Shown piece after piece: positions 26,423 to 36,584 of a stretch of 64,000 nt of DNA. Within the stretch, counting starts at the first letter, position 1. Every line of letters starts with the position of its first letter. The notes below the pieces were generated by a model. The model was given only the letters and a program-made list of their open reading frames with translations. It was not told the DNA's origin and ran no database searches. Source of the DNA: UBA1672 sp964352665 (lineage in GTDB: Bacteria; Pseudomonadota; Alphaproteobacteria; Micavibrionales; Micavibrionaceae); the NCBI GenBank assembly GCA_964352665.1, contig CAYGSJ010000001.1, positions 310,001-374,000 of the forward strand, in the 5' to 3' direction. The position numbers were made by a program, and so were the translations under genes.

Positions 26423-28051
26423 ATGACACAGGAAATCACACCAGAGCTTGCAATGAAAAACCGGACATGGGCTTTTGAAGAAGCCAAGGCGGTTGTAAAA
26501 CGTTTGCGCGCGATCGGACGAGGTGAAATCAAAACACCGGAAAAAGGGTATGTGTTATTCGAAACAGGATACGGGCCGTCTGGCCTGCCGCATATTGGAA
26601 CGTTTGGCGAAGTCTGCCGCACGACCATGGTTATGCGCGCATTTCAAAGATTGTGTCCCGACATTCCAACGAAGTTGATTTGTTTTTCCGATGACATGGA
26701 CGGATTTAGAAAGGTGCCTACAAATGTACCGCAGCAAGACATGCTTGCCGCATACCTTGGTAAACCATTAACGCAAGTGCCCAACCCGTTTGATACGGAT
26801 CACCCGAGCTATGCGCACCATAATAATGCTTGCCTTAGAGATTTTCTGGACGGGTTTGGATTTGATTACGAGTTCATTAGTTCGACCGATGACTGTTACA
26901 CAACGGGCCGATTTGATGAATCCCTTCTTCTTATGCTGAGGCATCATGACGAGATTAAGCAGGCGGTTATTCCGATTTTAGGAGAAGAGCGCGCAGCGAC
27001 CTACTCCCCTTTTCTTCCTGTCTCTCCATCAACCGGAAATGTTTTACAGGTGCCTGTTTTAGAAACCGATGCCGAGGCCGGTACCATTACCTATAAAGAT
27101 GAAGATGGTACACGCATCACACAAGAGGTTACCGGCGGCAAAACAAAAGCACAATGGCGTGCGGATTGGGCCTTGCGCTGGCATGCTCTGGATGTTGATT
27201 ACGAGATGAGCGGAAAGGATTTGAAAAGCTCCGCCGATATTGCAAAAAGCATATTAAAAATTCTGGGAAAACCCAATCCGGCCGGATTTCATTATGAGCT
27301 TTTCCTTGATGAAAAAGGTGAAAAGATTTCGAAGTCGAAAGGGAATGGGTTGAGCATGGAGGAATGGCTGACCTATGCCCCGCACGAAAGTTTGGCCTAT
27401 TACATGTTCCAACGCCCGACGAGTGCAAAGAAATTATACTTCGACATTATTCCAAAAGCCGTTGATGAATATATTTCCTTTGTTGAAAAATTGCCCGAAC
27501 AGGATGGCGCGCAAAAACTGGATAATCCCGCATGGTTTATCCATGATGGCAATATTCCGAATTCACAAAACACCCCGATTTCATTTGCCCTGCTTTTGAA
27601 TCTGGTGAACGCGGCAAACACGGATGATCCGAAAACTTTGTGGAGTTTTATCCAGCAATACGCACCGGATGCCACGCCGGAAAACGCACCGTTTCTGGAT
27701 CGGTTGGTAAGCTATGCCATACAATATTATAAGGACTTCGTTTTACCGGAGAAAAAATACCGCAGCCCCGATGATCGTGAGCGCGCAGCACTCGAGGCGC
27801 TGGCATATGCGCTGGAAAGTATGGATGAAGGTATGAGCGCAGAAGATTATATGACGGCCGTTTTTAGTGCCGGAAAAGAGAACGGATACGAAAAAGAAGA
27901 GCTTCGTGAGTGGTTTCAGGCCCTTTATCAAGTGCTTTTGGGACAGGATCAGGGCCCCCGTTTCGGGTCGTTTATTGCCCTTTACGGAAGCAAAAAAACC
28001 ATGAATCTGATCAATGATGCACTGCAAAACAAGCTGGCAAAAGCTGTTTAA
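26423..28051 (+). CDS. lysK: Lysyl-tRNA synthetase, class I
   Basis: 542 residues from ATG 26423, which has GAGGAAAAG just upstream; a TTG start at 26405 is also open. It charges tRNA-Lys. It is the class I (archaeal-type) enzyme, with the HIGH-like 'PHIGTFGEV' near residue 60 and the KMSKS-like 'KISKSKGNGLSMEEW' near residue 300. This form replaces class II LysS in many alphaproteobacteria, archaea and spirochaetes. No class II gene is in the window. Confidence 0.95.
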   Translation: MTQEITPELAMKNRTWAFEEAKAVVKRLRAIGRGEIKTPEKGYVLFETGYGPSGLPHIGTFGEVCRTTMVMRAFQRLCPDIPTKLICFSDDMDGFRKVPTNVPQQDMLAAYLGKPLTQVPNPFDTDHPSYAHHNNACLRDFLDGFGFDYEFISSTDDCYTTGRFDESLLLMLRHHDEIKQAVIPILGEERAATYSPFLPVSPSTGNVLQVPVLETDAEAGTITYKDEDGTRITQEVTGGKTKAQWRADWALRWHALDVDYEMSGKDLKSSADIAKSILKILGKPNPAGFHYELFLDEKGEKISKSKGNGLSMEEWLTYAPHESLAYYMFQRPTSAKKLYFDIIPKAVDEYISFVEKLPEQDGAQKLDNPAWFIHDGNIPNSQNTPISFALLLNLVNAANTDDPKTLWSFIQQYAPDATPENAPFLDRLVSYAIQYYKDFVLPEKKYRSPDDRERAALEALAYALESMDEGMSAEDYMTAVFSAGKENGYEKEELREWFQALYQVLLGQDQGPRFGSFIALYGSKKTMNLINDALQNKLAKAV

Positions 28052-28209
28052 GTATCTGTTTTTCAAAATAAATACAATTTTCATAAAAATTATATAAAAT
28101 TTTAAATAATTTTTAAGTATCGTGACGTTAAAATAAGAGTATGGGTGTTCTCCAAAAGGGATTTGTGGGGGAGGATTCCAAAATAATAATAATAAAAAGA
28201 GTACACGAT

Positions 28210-28719
28210 ATGAACATTGAGCATGCCCGCCCGACGGCGAAAGATATTCTCAGTCATTTGAGCGAATTCGAAGATTTTTGCATGGGAAAAGTACGCTTTT
28301 CCCCTGAAAAATTCAGAAATATTAACGAGGAACTCAGTGTTGGCGCGGTTCTTATGCTCGGCAAGCGCCGTTTTCAGAATAATGGAAATAGAAAGCACCT
28401 TCTTTGGCAAGGTCTGGATAACCGCGAATACGATCTTGGCCCCGTTCATGAACCACGTATTATGAGGGATTACCCGGGTTTTCATGCCGCCTGCTCCCGC
28501 TCTTTGGGGAGTAATCTTGTTGCGGAGACCGAAATTATTAACGGCCCGAACGGGAGAGGCAATATCTCTGTTGTCACATTGATTGATGGCACCGTTGGTA
28601 TTGGCCCTAATTACCGCACCGCCCTGCGTAACGCAGCGCTTAAGATGCATTTAAAGTCAAAATTCAACTTTTTGGCTATGGCCGACAGCGTTTGGAAGAG
28701 TATCTGGGGCAACGCCTAA
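28210..28719 (+). CDS. Unrecognised soluble protein
   Basis: 169 residues from ATG 28210 (an upstream in-frame ATG at 28141 would add 23 residues but has no ribosome site). Mixed alpha/beta pattern with 'ELSVGAVLMLGKRRF' and 'GYPGF-H-A-A'-like elements in the middle, and 'GTVGIGPNYRTALRNAALKM' near the end. The order of strands and a central H-A-A faintly recall a nucleoside-deaminase fold without its catalytic Glu or C-x-x-C. That is only a suggestion; I assign no function. Confidence 0.55.
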   Translation: MNIEHARPTAKDILSHLSEFEDFCMGKVRFSPEKFRNINEELSVGAVLMLGKRRFQNNGNRKHLLWQGLDNREYDLGPVHEPRIMRDYPGFHAACSRSLGSNLVAETEIINGPNGRGNISVVTLIDGTVGIGPNYRTALRNAALKMHLKSKFNFLAMADSVWKSIWGNA

Positions 28720-28895
28720 CATTTTTTCAGACAAAAATGTGAGATTTATGCAGGGTTAAAGCCCAGCGTAAATTATTATAAAAAATTATTTGATTTTTCA
28801 TATCATGATCATTACTGTGGCTTCTTATTTAATATGAAAAAGCAGGCTTAATGTCTGTGTTTTGAGTTCACTCGCGTAATGGAGGGGAAATTCCC

Positions 28896-29972
28896 ATGTC
28901 TAAAAGATCTAGAGGATGTGGCCACGGTAGTAGCCACGGTAACGGCGGCCATGGGCCGCACAATCACCACACTGATATTCCTGCATTAGGAAATTTTTTC
29001 TGGCTATGGCCTATCACACATTGGGGTACAATGGGTGACGATACAATCGAAGGCACAGCCGAGGATGATTTTGTCTGGGGCGGTAAAGGTAATGATACGA
29101 TCAGCACATATGTTGGTAATGATATTATTTTTGCAGGTCACGGCGATGACATCATCAGCCCGGGATCAGGTGATGATATTGTTTTTGCAGGTCACGGCAA
29201 TGATCTTATTCTTCCGGGCCCCGGTAATGATATTTTGTTTGGCGGCCACGGCAATGATGAAATCCGCGGTGGTTCAGGCGAAGATGTAATCTTTGGCGGT
29301 CAGGGTAATGACTATGTTCAGGCCGGTCTTGATGACGACCTTGTTTTTGGTGGTCAAGGACATGATGACCTTCACGGTGGATCAGGTAATGACCATGTAC
29401 ACGGTGGGCAAGGTAATGATTATATCGAAGGCGGCCAAGGCGAAGACGAGCTATATGGTGATTGTGGAAATGACACGATTAACGGCAACACCGGTAACGA
29501 CACAATTTACGGTGGTCATGGTCAAGACACATTGATGGGTAGTTCTGGTAACGACACCGTTTATGGCGGTCACGGTAACGATCATCTTTATGGCGGTTAT
29601 GACCATTATACAGAAGATACCGGTAACGACATTTTGAATGGCGGTCAGGGCAATGATTATCTGACAGGTGGCGATGGCGATGACACATTTGTTTTCGAAC
29701 AAGGTGGTGGCCATGACACAGTGACAGATTTCGCCTATGGCGGCGCAGAAGAAGATGTTTTGAACATTGCCGATATTCTGACGTGTTATAATCCATTAAC
29801 AGATGACATTAATGATTTTGTGAAGTTCACAAGCAACGGCACAGATTCAGTTCTGAAAATCAATTATGATGGTCATGGCGGCGATTACCACGCTGTTGCG
29901 ACTATTCTTGGTCTTGATATGTCCGGTGAGAATATCAATGACCTGATTGCAAACGGCACGATTGTCGTTTAA
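28896..29972 (+). CDS. RTX (hemolysin-type calcium-binding repeat) protein
   Basis: 358 residues. After a His/Gly-rich N terminus (about 30 residues), roughly residues 45-280 are some twenty G-G-x-G-N-D-x-[IL]-x nonapeptides. These fold into a calcium-filled parallel beta-roll outside the cell. The C-terminal 80 residues ('DTVTDFAYGGAEEDVLNIADIL') match the end region of type I secreted RTX proteins. It should be exported by a type I ABC transporter, but none is in the window. There is no enzymatic domain, so it is probably structural or adhesive. A strong ribosome site (GGAGGGG) precedes the ATG. Confidence 0.9.
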   Translation: MSKRSRGCGHGSSHGNGGHGPHNHHTDIPALGNFFWLWPITHWGTMGDDTIEGTAEDDFVWGGKGNDTISTYVGNDIIFAGHGDDIISPGSGDDIVFAGHGNDLILPGPGNDILFGGHGNDEIRGGSGEDVIFGGQGNDYVQAGLDDDLVFGGQGHDDLHGGSGNDHVHGGQGNDYIEGGQGEDELYGDCGNDTINGNTGNDTIYGGHGQDTLMGSSGNDTVYGGHGNDHLYGGYDHYTEDTGNDILNGGQGNDYLTGGDGDDTFVFEQGGGHDTVTDFAYGGAEEDVLNIADILTCYNPLTDDINDFVKFTSNGTDSVLKINYDGHGGDYHAVATILGLDMSGENINDLIANGTIVV

Positions 29973-30000
29973 GTCCTACGGTTACTACAACCTAAAGATA

Positions 30001-30032
30001 AAGCCTCGCATTTGATTGCGGGGCTTTTCTTT
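30001..30032 (+). terminator. Terminator after the RTX gene
   Basis: A 9-bp stem (AAGCCTCGC 30001-30009 with GCGGGGCTT 30018-30026, one G-T pair), an 8-base loop and TTCTTTT. Confidence 0.8.
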
Positions 30033-30102
30033 TGCGCAGGCGTCTTGATTATCCCTTCCCTTCTCTTTATTGTGCGAGCCAGTAATATGAAGGAGCACAT
30101 TT

Positions 30103-31284
30103 ATGGTTACGAGAAGCAACACAATGGAGCAATTAAAGGCGTTTTGGGCAGAAGTCGCAGATGTCTGGCATAACGGCTTTTTGGGCATTGATATCGGCAG
30201 CATTGTTTTGGCGCTGTGTATTTTCGGAGCGTTTCTTGTTTTACGCGGTTTTTTTACAAAATATATTCTTTATGTTATCCGAGCATGGACCCAAAAATCA
30301 CAAACCGACATTGATGACAAAGTTATTGATGCACTAATCCCGCCTATTCGTTTTATTCCGGTTGTTTTGGGCTTTTTCTTTGCCGTTCAGGTTTTAAATC
30401 CCGAGGGTATCGCCGAAGTTTTCTTTTCACGTTGTGTCAAATCGATGATTGCCTTTGCTATTTTCTGGGGGCTTCATCGCGCTCTTGCCCCCATACGCCG
30501 TTTGTCACGCCAGTTGGAGAAAATGCTGACGAAGATGATGATGGACTGGATTTTCAAAGCATTGAAGGTTGCCGTTGTGTTTATAGGTGGTGCTGTCATT
30601 TTTGAAATTTGGGGAATTGCTATCGGGCCGTTACTGGCCGGTCTAGGGTTATTTGGTGCGGCGATTGCTTTGGGCGCGCAGGATTTATTCAAAAACCTGA
30701 TTGGCGGCCTGACCGTTATTGCAGAAAAGAGATTTAATCCGGGTGACTGGATACAGGTTGACGGCGTGGTTGAAGGCGTTGTCGAAGATATCGGTTTTCG
30801 TTCCACCCTCATCCGGCGCTTTGACAAGGCACCGGTTTATGTGCCGAACTCTGCCCTTTCCGATGCTGTGGTGACTAACTTTACCCGCATGTTTGCCCGC
30901 CGCATCTATTGGAAGATCGGCGTGACCTATAGCACCACCAAGGAACAGCTGATTATCGTGCGCGATGAAATCATGAAATACATCGAGGCCACAGATGAGT
31001 TTGACAAGGCAGAGCGCCTGCCGACCTATGTCAGGCTGGACAGCTTTAACAACTCCTCGATTGATCTTGTTGTTTGCTGTTATACGAAATCAATAGAGGT
31101 TTTGGGCTATATGCAAGTGAAAGAAGAGCTTGCTCTTGCGATCAAGGATATTGTCGAGGAAAAGGCAGGCACAGGCTTTGCCTTCCCATCGCAGTCACTT
31201 TATATCGAGACTGTCCCCGGCGATTTACCGGAATTATTCAAAGCGCCGGAAGGCGGAGAGAAGCCAAAGAAAAAGAGCGCCTAA
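30103..31284 (+). CDS. Mechanosensitive channel, MscS family
   Basis: 393 residues. Helices near 30-50, 80-100, 105-125 and 160-180 precede the pore-lining and beta domain 'LGLFGAAIALGAQDLFKNLIGG', then 'FNPGDWIQVDGVVEGVVEDIG' and 'VYVPNS'. This is the MscS core, with an N-terminal helix pair beyond the E. coli MscS length. It should release solutes during osmotic downshock from the inner membrane. AAGGAG precedes ATG. The Lys-rich C-terminal tail is not conserved in the family. Confidence 0.93.
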   Translation: MVTRSNTMEQLKAFWAEVADVWHNGFLGIDIGSIVLALCIFGAFLVLRGFFTKYILYVIRAWTQKSQTDIDDKVIDALIPPIRFIPVVLGFFFAVQVLNPEGIAEVFFSRCVKSMIAFAIFWGLHRALAPIRRLSRQLEKMLTKMMMDWIFKALKVAVVFIGGAVIFEIWGIAIGPLLAGLGLFGAAIALGAQDLFKNLIGGLTVIAEKRFNPGDWIQVDGVVEGVVEDIGFRSTLIRRFDKAPVYVPNSALSDAVVTNFTRMFARRIYWKIGVTYSTTKEQLIIVRDEIMKYIEATDEFDKAERLPTYVRLDSFNNSSIDLVVCCYTKSIEVLGYMQVKEELALAIKDIVEEKAGTGFAFPSQSLYIETVPGDLPELFKAPEGGEKPKKKSA

Positions 31285-31324
31285 ATAAATAGACGCTCCT
31301 GGCTCTTCCGTGATCTTTAAATTC

Positions 31325-31621
31325 TTAAATGATGAGGCCGTCGCCACCAGTCCATGGGCCGTGGCCATCTGCTTCATGATCTATAGCGTCGCTACCCTCT
31401 CCCTCGGTCGGAACACAAGGACTCGTCTTTGGATCGTCGCCGGATAAGACCCTGTCTATTCCTGCAATCATGGCTTCTGCTGTTGCCGGAGCAACTGGTA
31501 CAGGACCTCTTGCCGAAGGTAAAAATCCCAGTCTCAGGCTGGACTTTAATGCTGCGGCTCTTTCCTCATCCGTTTGAGAGCTGAAACGATCCGGATCCGG
31601 ATCTTTTGGTAAATCACCCAT
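31325..31621 (-). CDS. Small unrecognised protein
   Basis: 98 residues, soluble, Pro/Gly/Asp-rich, with GGA-type ribosome site 11 bases upstream of ATG. The middle ('ATAEAMIAGIDRVLSGDD') is predicted helical; the ends are probably disordered. No family is recognised. It is convergent with the mscS-like gene. Confidence 0.5.
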   Translation of the reverse strand: MGDLPKDPDPDRFSSQTDEERAAALKSSLRLGFLPSARGPVPVAPATAEAMIAGIDRVLSGDDPKTSPCVPTEGEGSDAIDHEADGHGPWTGGDGLII

Positions 31622-31709
31622 TATTTTTATTCCATTCTTTGTTGATGAAAGGGAGAGTATACATAAAGTTTAGTGCTTTTGTCCAAAAAAACGTGCTAAA
31701 CCGTAATAT

Positions 31710-34484
31710 ATGAGCATAAAACAAGCGCAAAAACCCACGGAAAACGTGGCTTTACCAGATATTCCGGCCGTGGTTGCGAATGCACGAAATTGTACGATTT
31801 TGAGCGATGAAGGGGAGATTTTAACCCTTTCGCACCAAGAGGCGCGGCCTTTGCTCCAGAATAAGGCTGTTTTGGTCTGTCATGCGCCGTTTACCAAGAA
31901 AAGACTGGGGTTTGAAGAGTTTTATACTTTTGATGTTCTGGAATTATTTGCCTTTGTACATCCGACACGGTTTTGTGTCCCCACCCCCGTAGGATTAGCA
32001 CGCGCGACGGGAGTTTCCACGCCGGTGGAGTTCGAGGATTATCCCTTTGCCCTGATCGATGTCGTGCGGGCATTATTAACGGATTTGCAGGATGATATCC
32101 ACGCCGAGCGCGCCAACGCCGCAAAAATCGCTGCGATTATGGGGTTGAAAGGTAAAGGCTGGGCGTGGACACCGTTTATATTCTCCGCGCTTGGTCAGGA
32201 ATACGATAAGGACGAGGAGATCTTCTCTAAAACGGCACTGAATGTCTGGAAGCATTTACCAGAATGGGCGGAAGATGCACCGGAGCCACCCTCTTCCCAT
32301 TTTGGTGTGAGCGCAGAGGAAGCGCATGACAAACTGGATGAATTACTGAATGTCGGTGACCGCAAAACCGAAGCCAGACCACAGCAAAAAGATTACACCG
32401 CCGCCATAGCCAAAATGTTCGCGCCGATGCGCGAAGATGAAAACCCGCATATCGTTTTAGCGGAAGCCGGCACAGGTGTTGGCAAGACACTTGGCTATCT
32501 TGCGCCTGCCAGCGTGTGGGCGGACAAGAACGAGGGGTCGGTCTGGATTTCAACCTATACCAAGAATTTGCAGCGCCAGATTGATGGCGAGCTGGATCGG
32601 CTGTATCCGCATCCGCAAGTCAAGGAAGCGTATGTTTCTATCCGTAAAGGGCGGGAAAATTATTTATGCCTGCTTAATCTGGAAGATGTATCGGCGGGGG
32701 CGGCACTGTCTCATAATCCACGTCATGCGATTGCCGCGGGGATTATGGCACGATGGGTGGCCGCGACGAAAGACGGTGATTTATCGGGCGCGGAATTTCC
32801 GGGCTGGCTGGCTGGATTATTGGGTGTTGGAAATACGTATGGGCTGGCGGATCGTCGGGGCGAATGTATTTTCTCGGCATGCGATCATTACCACAGATGC
32901 TTTGTCGAAAAGTCGGTGCGCAAAGCCAAACGATCGCGGCTGGTGATTGCCAATCATGCGTTGGTGATGATTCAATCCGCGATGTCGACAAGCTCGGAGA
33001 CCATGCCTACGCGGTATATTTTTGACGAAGGGCACCATTTATTCGATGCGGCGGATAGCGCCTTTTCATCGCATTTAACGGCGAAGGAAACGGCAGATTT
33101 AAGGCGATGGATTTTAGGAAATGAAGGTGGCCGCAAGGGACGTGCACGCGGTTTAAAAAAGCGCATCGAGGATTTAATCACGGGCGATGAAGACGCAATG
33201 CGCGCCCTGGAAGATATTATGCATCATGCAACATCGTTATGTGCGTACGGGTGGAGCAAACGGTTTAAGGATAATATTCCAAACGGTCCGACAGAAAAAT
33301 TTTTGATGGAAGTTTACCGTGTGGTTTTTGCCCGCGCAGACGGAACGGATGGGCCCTATTCTATCGAGACAGGATTGCATCCGGTTGATGATGATATTTT
33401 CAGCGCGGCGCAAGCCTTGCGTATTGCCCTATCTAAACTGCTGGCGCCGATGGAGGCACTGGCCAAAATCATGCATCAACGTCTGGTCGATGATCAGGGA
33501 GAGATGGATGGGGATATCCGCAGAAGACTGGAAGCGATGAGTGTCTCTTTGGAGCGACGCGGCGGCATGACGATCAAAAGCTGGATGGATATGCTGGAGA
33601 CCATGGAAAAAGAAAATACTGTGGACGGGTTTGTGGACTGGATGGAGATTGAGCGCGTGGACGGGCAATCTGTGGATGTCGGGGTGTATCGCCATTATGT
33701 TGATCCGATGAAACCATTTGCAACCAGTGTGCGTCCACATATTCATGGTATGGGCGTGACCTCGGCAACGTTGCGTGACCAGACAGATAATGAAGAGATG
33801 AATTGGCAAGCCGCAAAAGAACGCACCGGCGCACATTACCTGAGCAATACTCCGGAGATGACCTCGTTCAACTCGCCGTTTGATTATGCACAAAACACAA
33901 AAGTTTTTATTATCAATGACGTAAACAAGAATGATCTGGCACAAGTTGCCGCCGCGTATCGTGCCTTGTTCACCGCAAGTAACGGTGGCGCACTCGGGTT
34001 GTTTACGGCCGTGCAACGACTACGCGCGGTGCATGACAAGATTGCCATTCCATTGGAAGAAGCCGGTATTACTTTATATGGACAGCATATGGAAGATATG
34101 GATGCGGGCACATTGATTGATATTTTCCGCGATGATGAACACGCGTGCTTGCTGGGCACTGATGCGGTGCGTGATGGTGTGGATGTACCGGGGGGGTCGC
34201 TGCGCCTTCTTGTGTTTGATCGTGTGCCGTGGCCGCGCCCGACGATTTTGCACAAAGCCAGACGGGATGCATTTGGCGGGCGACGCTATGACGAGATGAT
34301 CACGCGCCTGAAATTAAAACAAGCCTTTGGGCGGTTGATCCGCCAAGCCGACGACCGCGGCATTTTTGTGATGCTGGATTCCGGTTTGCCCTCCCGATTA
34401 CAGGGCGCATTTCCATCTGACACAGAAATCATAAAAACCGGATTGCACGATGTCATCGGGCAAATTCGGGATTTTTGGAAATAA
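31710..34484 (+). CDS. DinG/XPD-family iron-sulfur DNA helicase
   Basis: 924 residues. An N-terminal part of about 220 residues precedes the helicase core. The core has Walker A 'EAGTGVGKTLGY', the DEAH-type box 'DEGHH', and the later motifs 'TSATL' and 'QAFGRLIRQADDRG'. Between Walker A and the DEGH box are four cysteines (one in 'YLCLLNLE', three in 'CIFSACDHYHRC') placed as the 4Fe-4S ligands of the XPD/DinG group. It should unwind 5'-to-3', acting on repair or R-loop structures. The N-terminal part is not an exonuclease domain I recognise. YoaA-like is the closest named type. Confidence 0.88.
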   Translation: MSIKQAQKPTENVALPDIPAVVANARNCTILSDEGEILTLSHQEARPLLQNKAVLVCHAPFTKKRLGFEEFYTFDVLELFAFVHPTRFCVPTPVGLARATGVSTPVEFEDYPFALIDVVRALLTDLQDDIHAERANAAKIAAIMGLKGKGWAWTPFIFSALGQEYDKDEEIFSKTALNVWKHLPEWAEDAPEPPSSHFGVSAEEAHDKLDELLNVGDRKTEARPQQKDYTAAIAKMFAPMREDENPHIVLAEAGTGVGKTLGYLAPASVWADKNEGSVWISTYTKNLQRQIDGELDRLYPHPQVKEAYVSIRKGRENYLCLLNLEDVSAGAALSHNPRHAIAAGIMARWVAATKDGDLSGAEFPGWLAGLLGVGNTYGLADRRGECIFSACDHYHRCFVEKSVRKAKRSRLVIANHALVMIQSAMSTSSETMPTRYIFDEGHHLFDAADSAFSSHLTAKETADLRRWILGNEGGRKGRARGLKKRIEDLITGDEDAMRALEDIMHHATSLCAYGWSKRFKDNIPNGPTEKFLMEVYRVVFARADGTDGPYSIETGLHPVDDDIFSAAQALRIALSKLLAPMEALAKIMHQRLVDDQGEMDGDIRRRLEAMSVSLERRGGMTIKSWMDMLETMEKENTVDGFVDWMEIERVDGQSVDVGVYRHYVDPMKPFATSVRPHIHGMGVTSATLRDQTDNEEMNWQAAKERTGAHYLSNTPEMTSFNSPFDYAQNTKVFIINDVNKNDLAQVAAAYRALFTASNGGALGLFTAVQRLRAVHDKIAIPLEEAGITLYGQHMEDMDAGTLIDIFRDDEHACLLGTDAVRDGVDVPGGSLRLLVFDRVPWPRPTILHKARRDAFGGRRYDEMITRLKLKQAFGRLIRQADDRGIFVMLDSGLPSRLQGAFPSDTEIIKTGLHDVIGQIRDFWK

Positions 34485-34557
34485 TACGTTCATTTTTGTG
34501 GACATACATGCAGGAAAGTTTGTTCTTTTTCTCAAAAAATATATATAATCCGGCGTT

Positions 34558-35973
34558 ATGAAGCCTTATGCACGCGACATTACCGGTTTGAACTATCTGA
34601 AAGCTTTTCTGGCGGTCAAGCATATGCCGTATAGTCTTTTGCTGGACAGTGCCGATCGCAGCCATCCGAATAGCCGTTTCAGTTTTGTGATGTGCCAGCC
34701 CATCGAAACTGTTGAAGCCAAAGACGGTCATATCAGCATTACAAATTGGGAACAACGTTTGAGCTTTAAGGGTGATCCGTTTTCTGTTTTGCAATCACGG
34801 ATGAAAACATGGGTTTCCGAATGCGAGCACAGACCCAATATGCCCTCTTTTCAAGGTGGCGCCGCCGGATTATTTGGCTACGATCTGGGCCGTGGACTGG
34901 AGATATTACCCGCACAATCCGAAGAGTTGAGCCGTGCACCGGATATGGCCGTGGGAATTTATGATCAGGTTCTGGCGCATGACCATCTGTTAAAAAAGAC
35001 ATGGCTGTTTACCCATGCCCGTAATGAGCATGAAGCCAGACAAAAATCAGAATTTCTGATGGGAATTTTTACACAGGACTATGACCAGCCGGATTATCTC
35101 CCCTGTGAGTTGGATTGGCGCGCGAATTTTGCAAAAGAGGATTACATCGCGGATGTTCAAAAGATTATCGATTACATTTATGCCGGTGATATTTTTCAGG
35201 CCAATATGAGCCAGCGTTTTGAAGCGCCTCTGCCGGACGGGTTTGATCCGTTTATTCATTATCTGAATATGAGGCAAGTGAACGCGGCGCCATTTTCAAC
35301 CTATATGAATATCGGTGATGTGAAGATATCCTCTGCCTCGCCCGAGCGTTTTTTAACGGTTCGGGACCGACATGTGGAAACAAAACCGATCAAGGGCACG
35401 CGCCCCCATGTTAATGATTTCAAACAAGACCGTGCCTATAAGGCCGAATTGCAGGAAAGCGAAAAAGACCGTGCCGAAAATACAATGATTGTTGATTTGC
35501 TTCGTAATGATTTGTCAAAGGCCTGCGAAGCACATTCGATCAGTGTTCCCGAGCTTTGCAAATTAGAAACCTTTGCCAGCGTGCATCATCTTGTCTCCAC
35601 CGTACATGGGAAACTATCCGAAGGAAAAACCGCAATTGATTTGCTTCGTTCGTGTTTTCCAGGCGGATCGATTACGGGTGCGCCGAAAATCCGCGCTATG
35701 GAGATTATCGAAGAGTTGGAGCCTACGCGCCGCTCGGCCTATTGCGGATCTATGGGATATATCGGTTTTGATGGCAATATGGATACGAATATTTTGATCC
35801 GTACACTGACCTATGAGGGTGGCAAAGTGAGCTTTCAGGTGGGTGGCGGGATTGTGGCCGACTCCGTTCCCGAGGAGGAATATCAGGAGACCCTGCATAA
35901 AGCCGAGGCCATTTTCAGATCGTTTGAAATACAGGCACAGAATGCTGAAATACCCTTGCCCAAAGCCGTTTAA
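34558..35973 (+). CDS. pabB: Aminodeoxychorismate synthase component I
   Basis: 471 residues of the chorismate-binding family. It has 'SPERFL', 'KPIKGTRP', 'ENTMIVDLLRNDLS' and 'FPGGSITGAPKIRAMEIIEE'. The lysine in P-I-K-G-T is the residue that separates PabB (forms aminodeoxychorismate) from TrpE (P-I-A-G-T), so this is the folate branch. The glutamine amidotransferase subunit gene follows 18 bases downstream. No tryptophan genes are near. Confidence 0.92.
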   Translation: MKPYARDITGLNYLKAFLAVKHMPYSLLLDSADRSHPNSRFSFVMCQPIETVEAKDGHISITNWEQRLSFKGDPFSVLQSRMKTWVSECEHRPNMPSFQGGAAGLFGYDLGRGLEILPAQSEELSRAPDMAVGIYDQVLAHDHLLKKTWLFTHARNEHEARQKSEFLMGIFTQDYDQPDYLPCELDWRANFAKEDYIADVQKIIDYIYAGDIFQANMSQRFEAPLPDGFDPFIHYLNMRQVNAAPFSTYMNIGDVKISSASPERFLTVRDRHVETKPIKGTRPHVNDFKQDRAYKAELQESEKDRAENTMIVDLLRNDLSKACEAHSISVPELCKLETFASVHHLVSTVHGKLSEGKTAIDLLRSCFPGGSITGAPKIRAMEIIEELEPTRRSAYCGSMGYIGFDGNMDTNILIRTLTYEGGKVSFQVGGGIVADSVPEEEYQETLHKAEAIFRSFEIQAQNAEIPLPKAV

Positions 35974-35991
35974 TGGCAGTATGATCGCCTC

Positions 35992-36582
35992 ATGATATTG
36001 ATTATCGATAACTATGACTCCTTCGTCTATAACCTCGCGCGGTATGTCGAGAAGCTCGGTTTTTCACATGAGGTTCACCGCAACGACAGAATAAGTCTTG
36101 CCGAGATTGAAAATATCAGCCCGATGGCAATTATCCTCTCTCCCGGTCCATGCGCACCGAAAGATGCGGGCATCTGTACGGATGTTGTCAAACATTTTGG
36201 CGACCATGTCCCTGTTCTTGGTGTCTGTCTTGGACATCAGGCCATTGGGGAAGCCTATGGAGGAGAAACCGTGCGGGCGCAAAAGCCGGTTCATGGTAAA
36301 ACCAGTATGATCGAACATGACGGTTCGGGGCTGTTTCATAATTTACCCAGCCCAATGAAGGTCGGGAGGTATCACTCTCTGGTGACTGATATTGCGGGAT
36401 GTAATGATTTGAAAGTTACCGCGATGAGTGATGAAGAGGAAATTATGGCGATGGAACATAAAAGTTTTCCGGTTTATGGCGTGCAATTCCATCCGGAATC
36501 TGTTTTAACGGCACAGGGGATCGACCTGATTAAAAATTTTATCAATAATGCCCGTGACTGGCATTTGGAACAAAGAGCGTAA
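35992..36582 (+). CDS. pabA: Aminodeoxychorismate/anthranilate synthase glutamine amidotransferase
   Basis: 196 residues, class I glutamine amidotransferase. The catalytic cysteine is in 'GVCLGHQAIGEAYGG' and the His-Glu pair in 'YGVQFHPESVLT'. It releases ammonia from glutamine for PabB. In many bacteria the same subunit also serves TrpE; the pabB neighbour favours the folate role but does not exclude both. Confidence 0.93.
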   Translation: MILIIDNYDSFVYNLARYVEKLGFSHEVHRNDRISLAEIENISPMAIILSPGPCAPKDAGICTDVVKHFGDHVPVLGVCLGHQAIGEAYGGETVRAQKPVHGKTSMIEHDGSGLFHNLPSPMKVGRYHSLVTDIAGCNDLKVTAMSDEEEIMAMEHKSFPVYGVQFHPESVLTAQGIDLIKNFINNARDWHLEQRA

Positions 36583-36584
36583 TA

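Noticed and set aside
28896..29972. The RTX repeats as a possible DNA repeat or CRISPR-like array
   Set aside because: The periodicity is about 27 bases, which matches the nine-residue protein repeat; the units vary at the DNA level and lie in one long frame.
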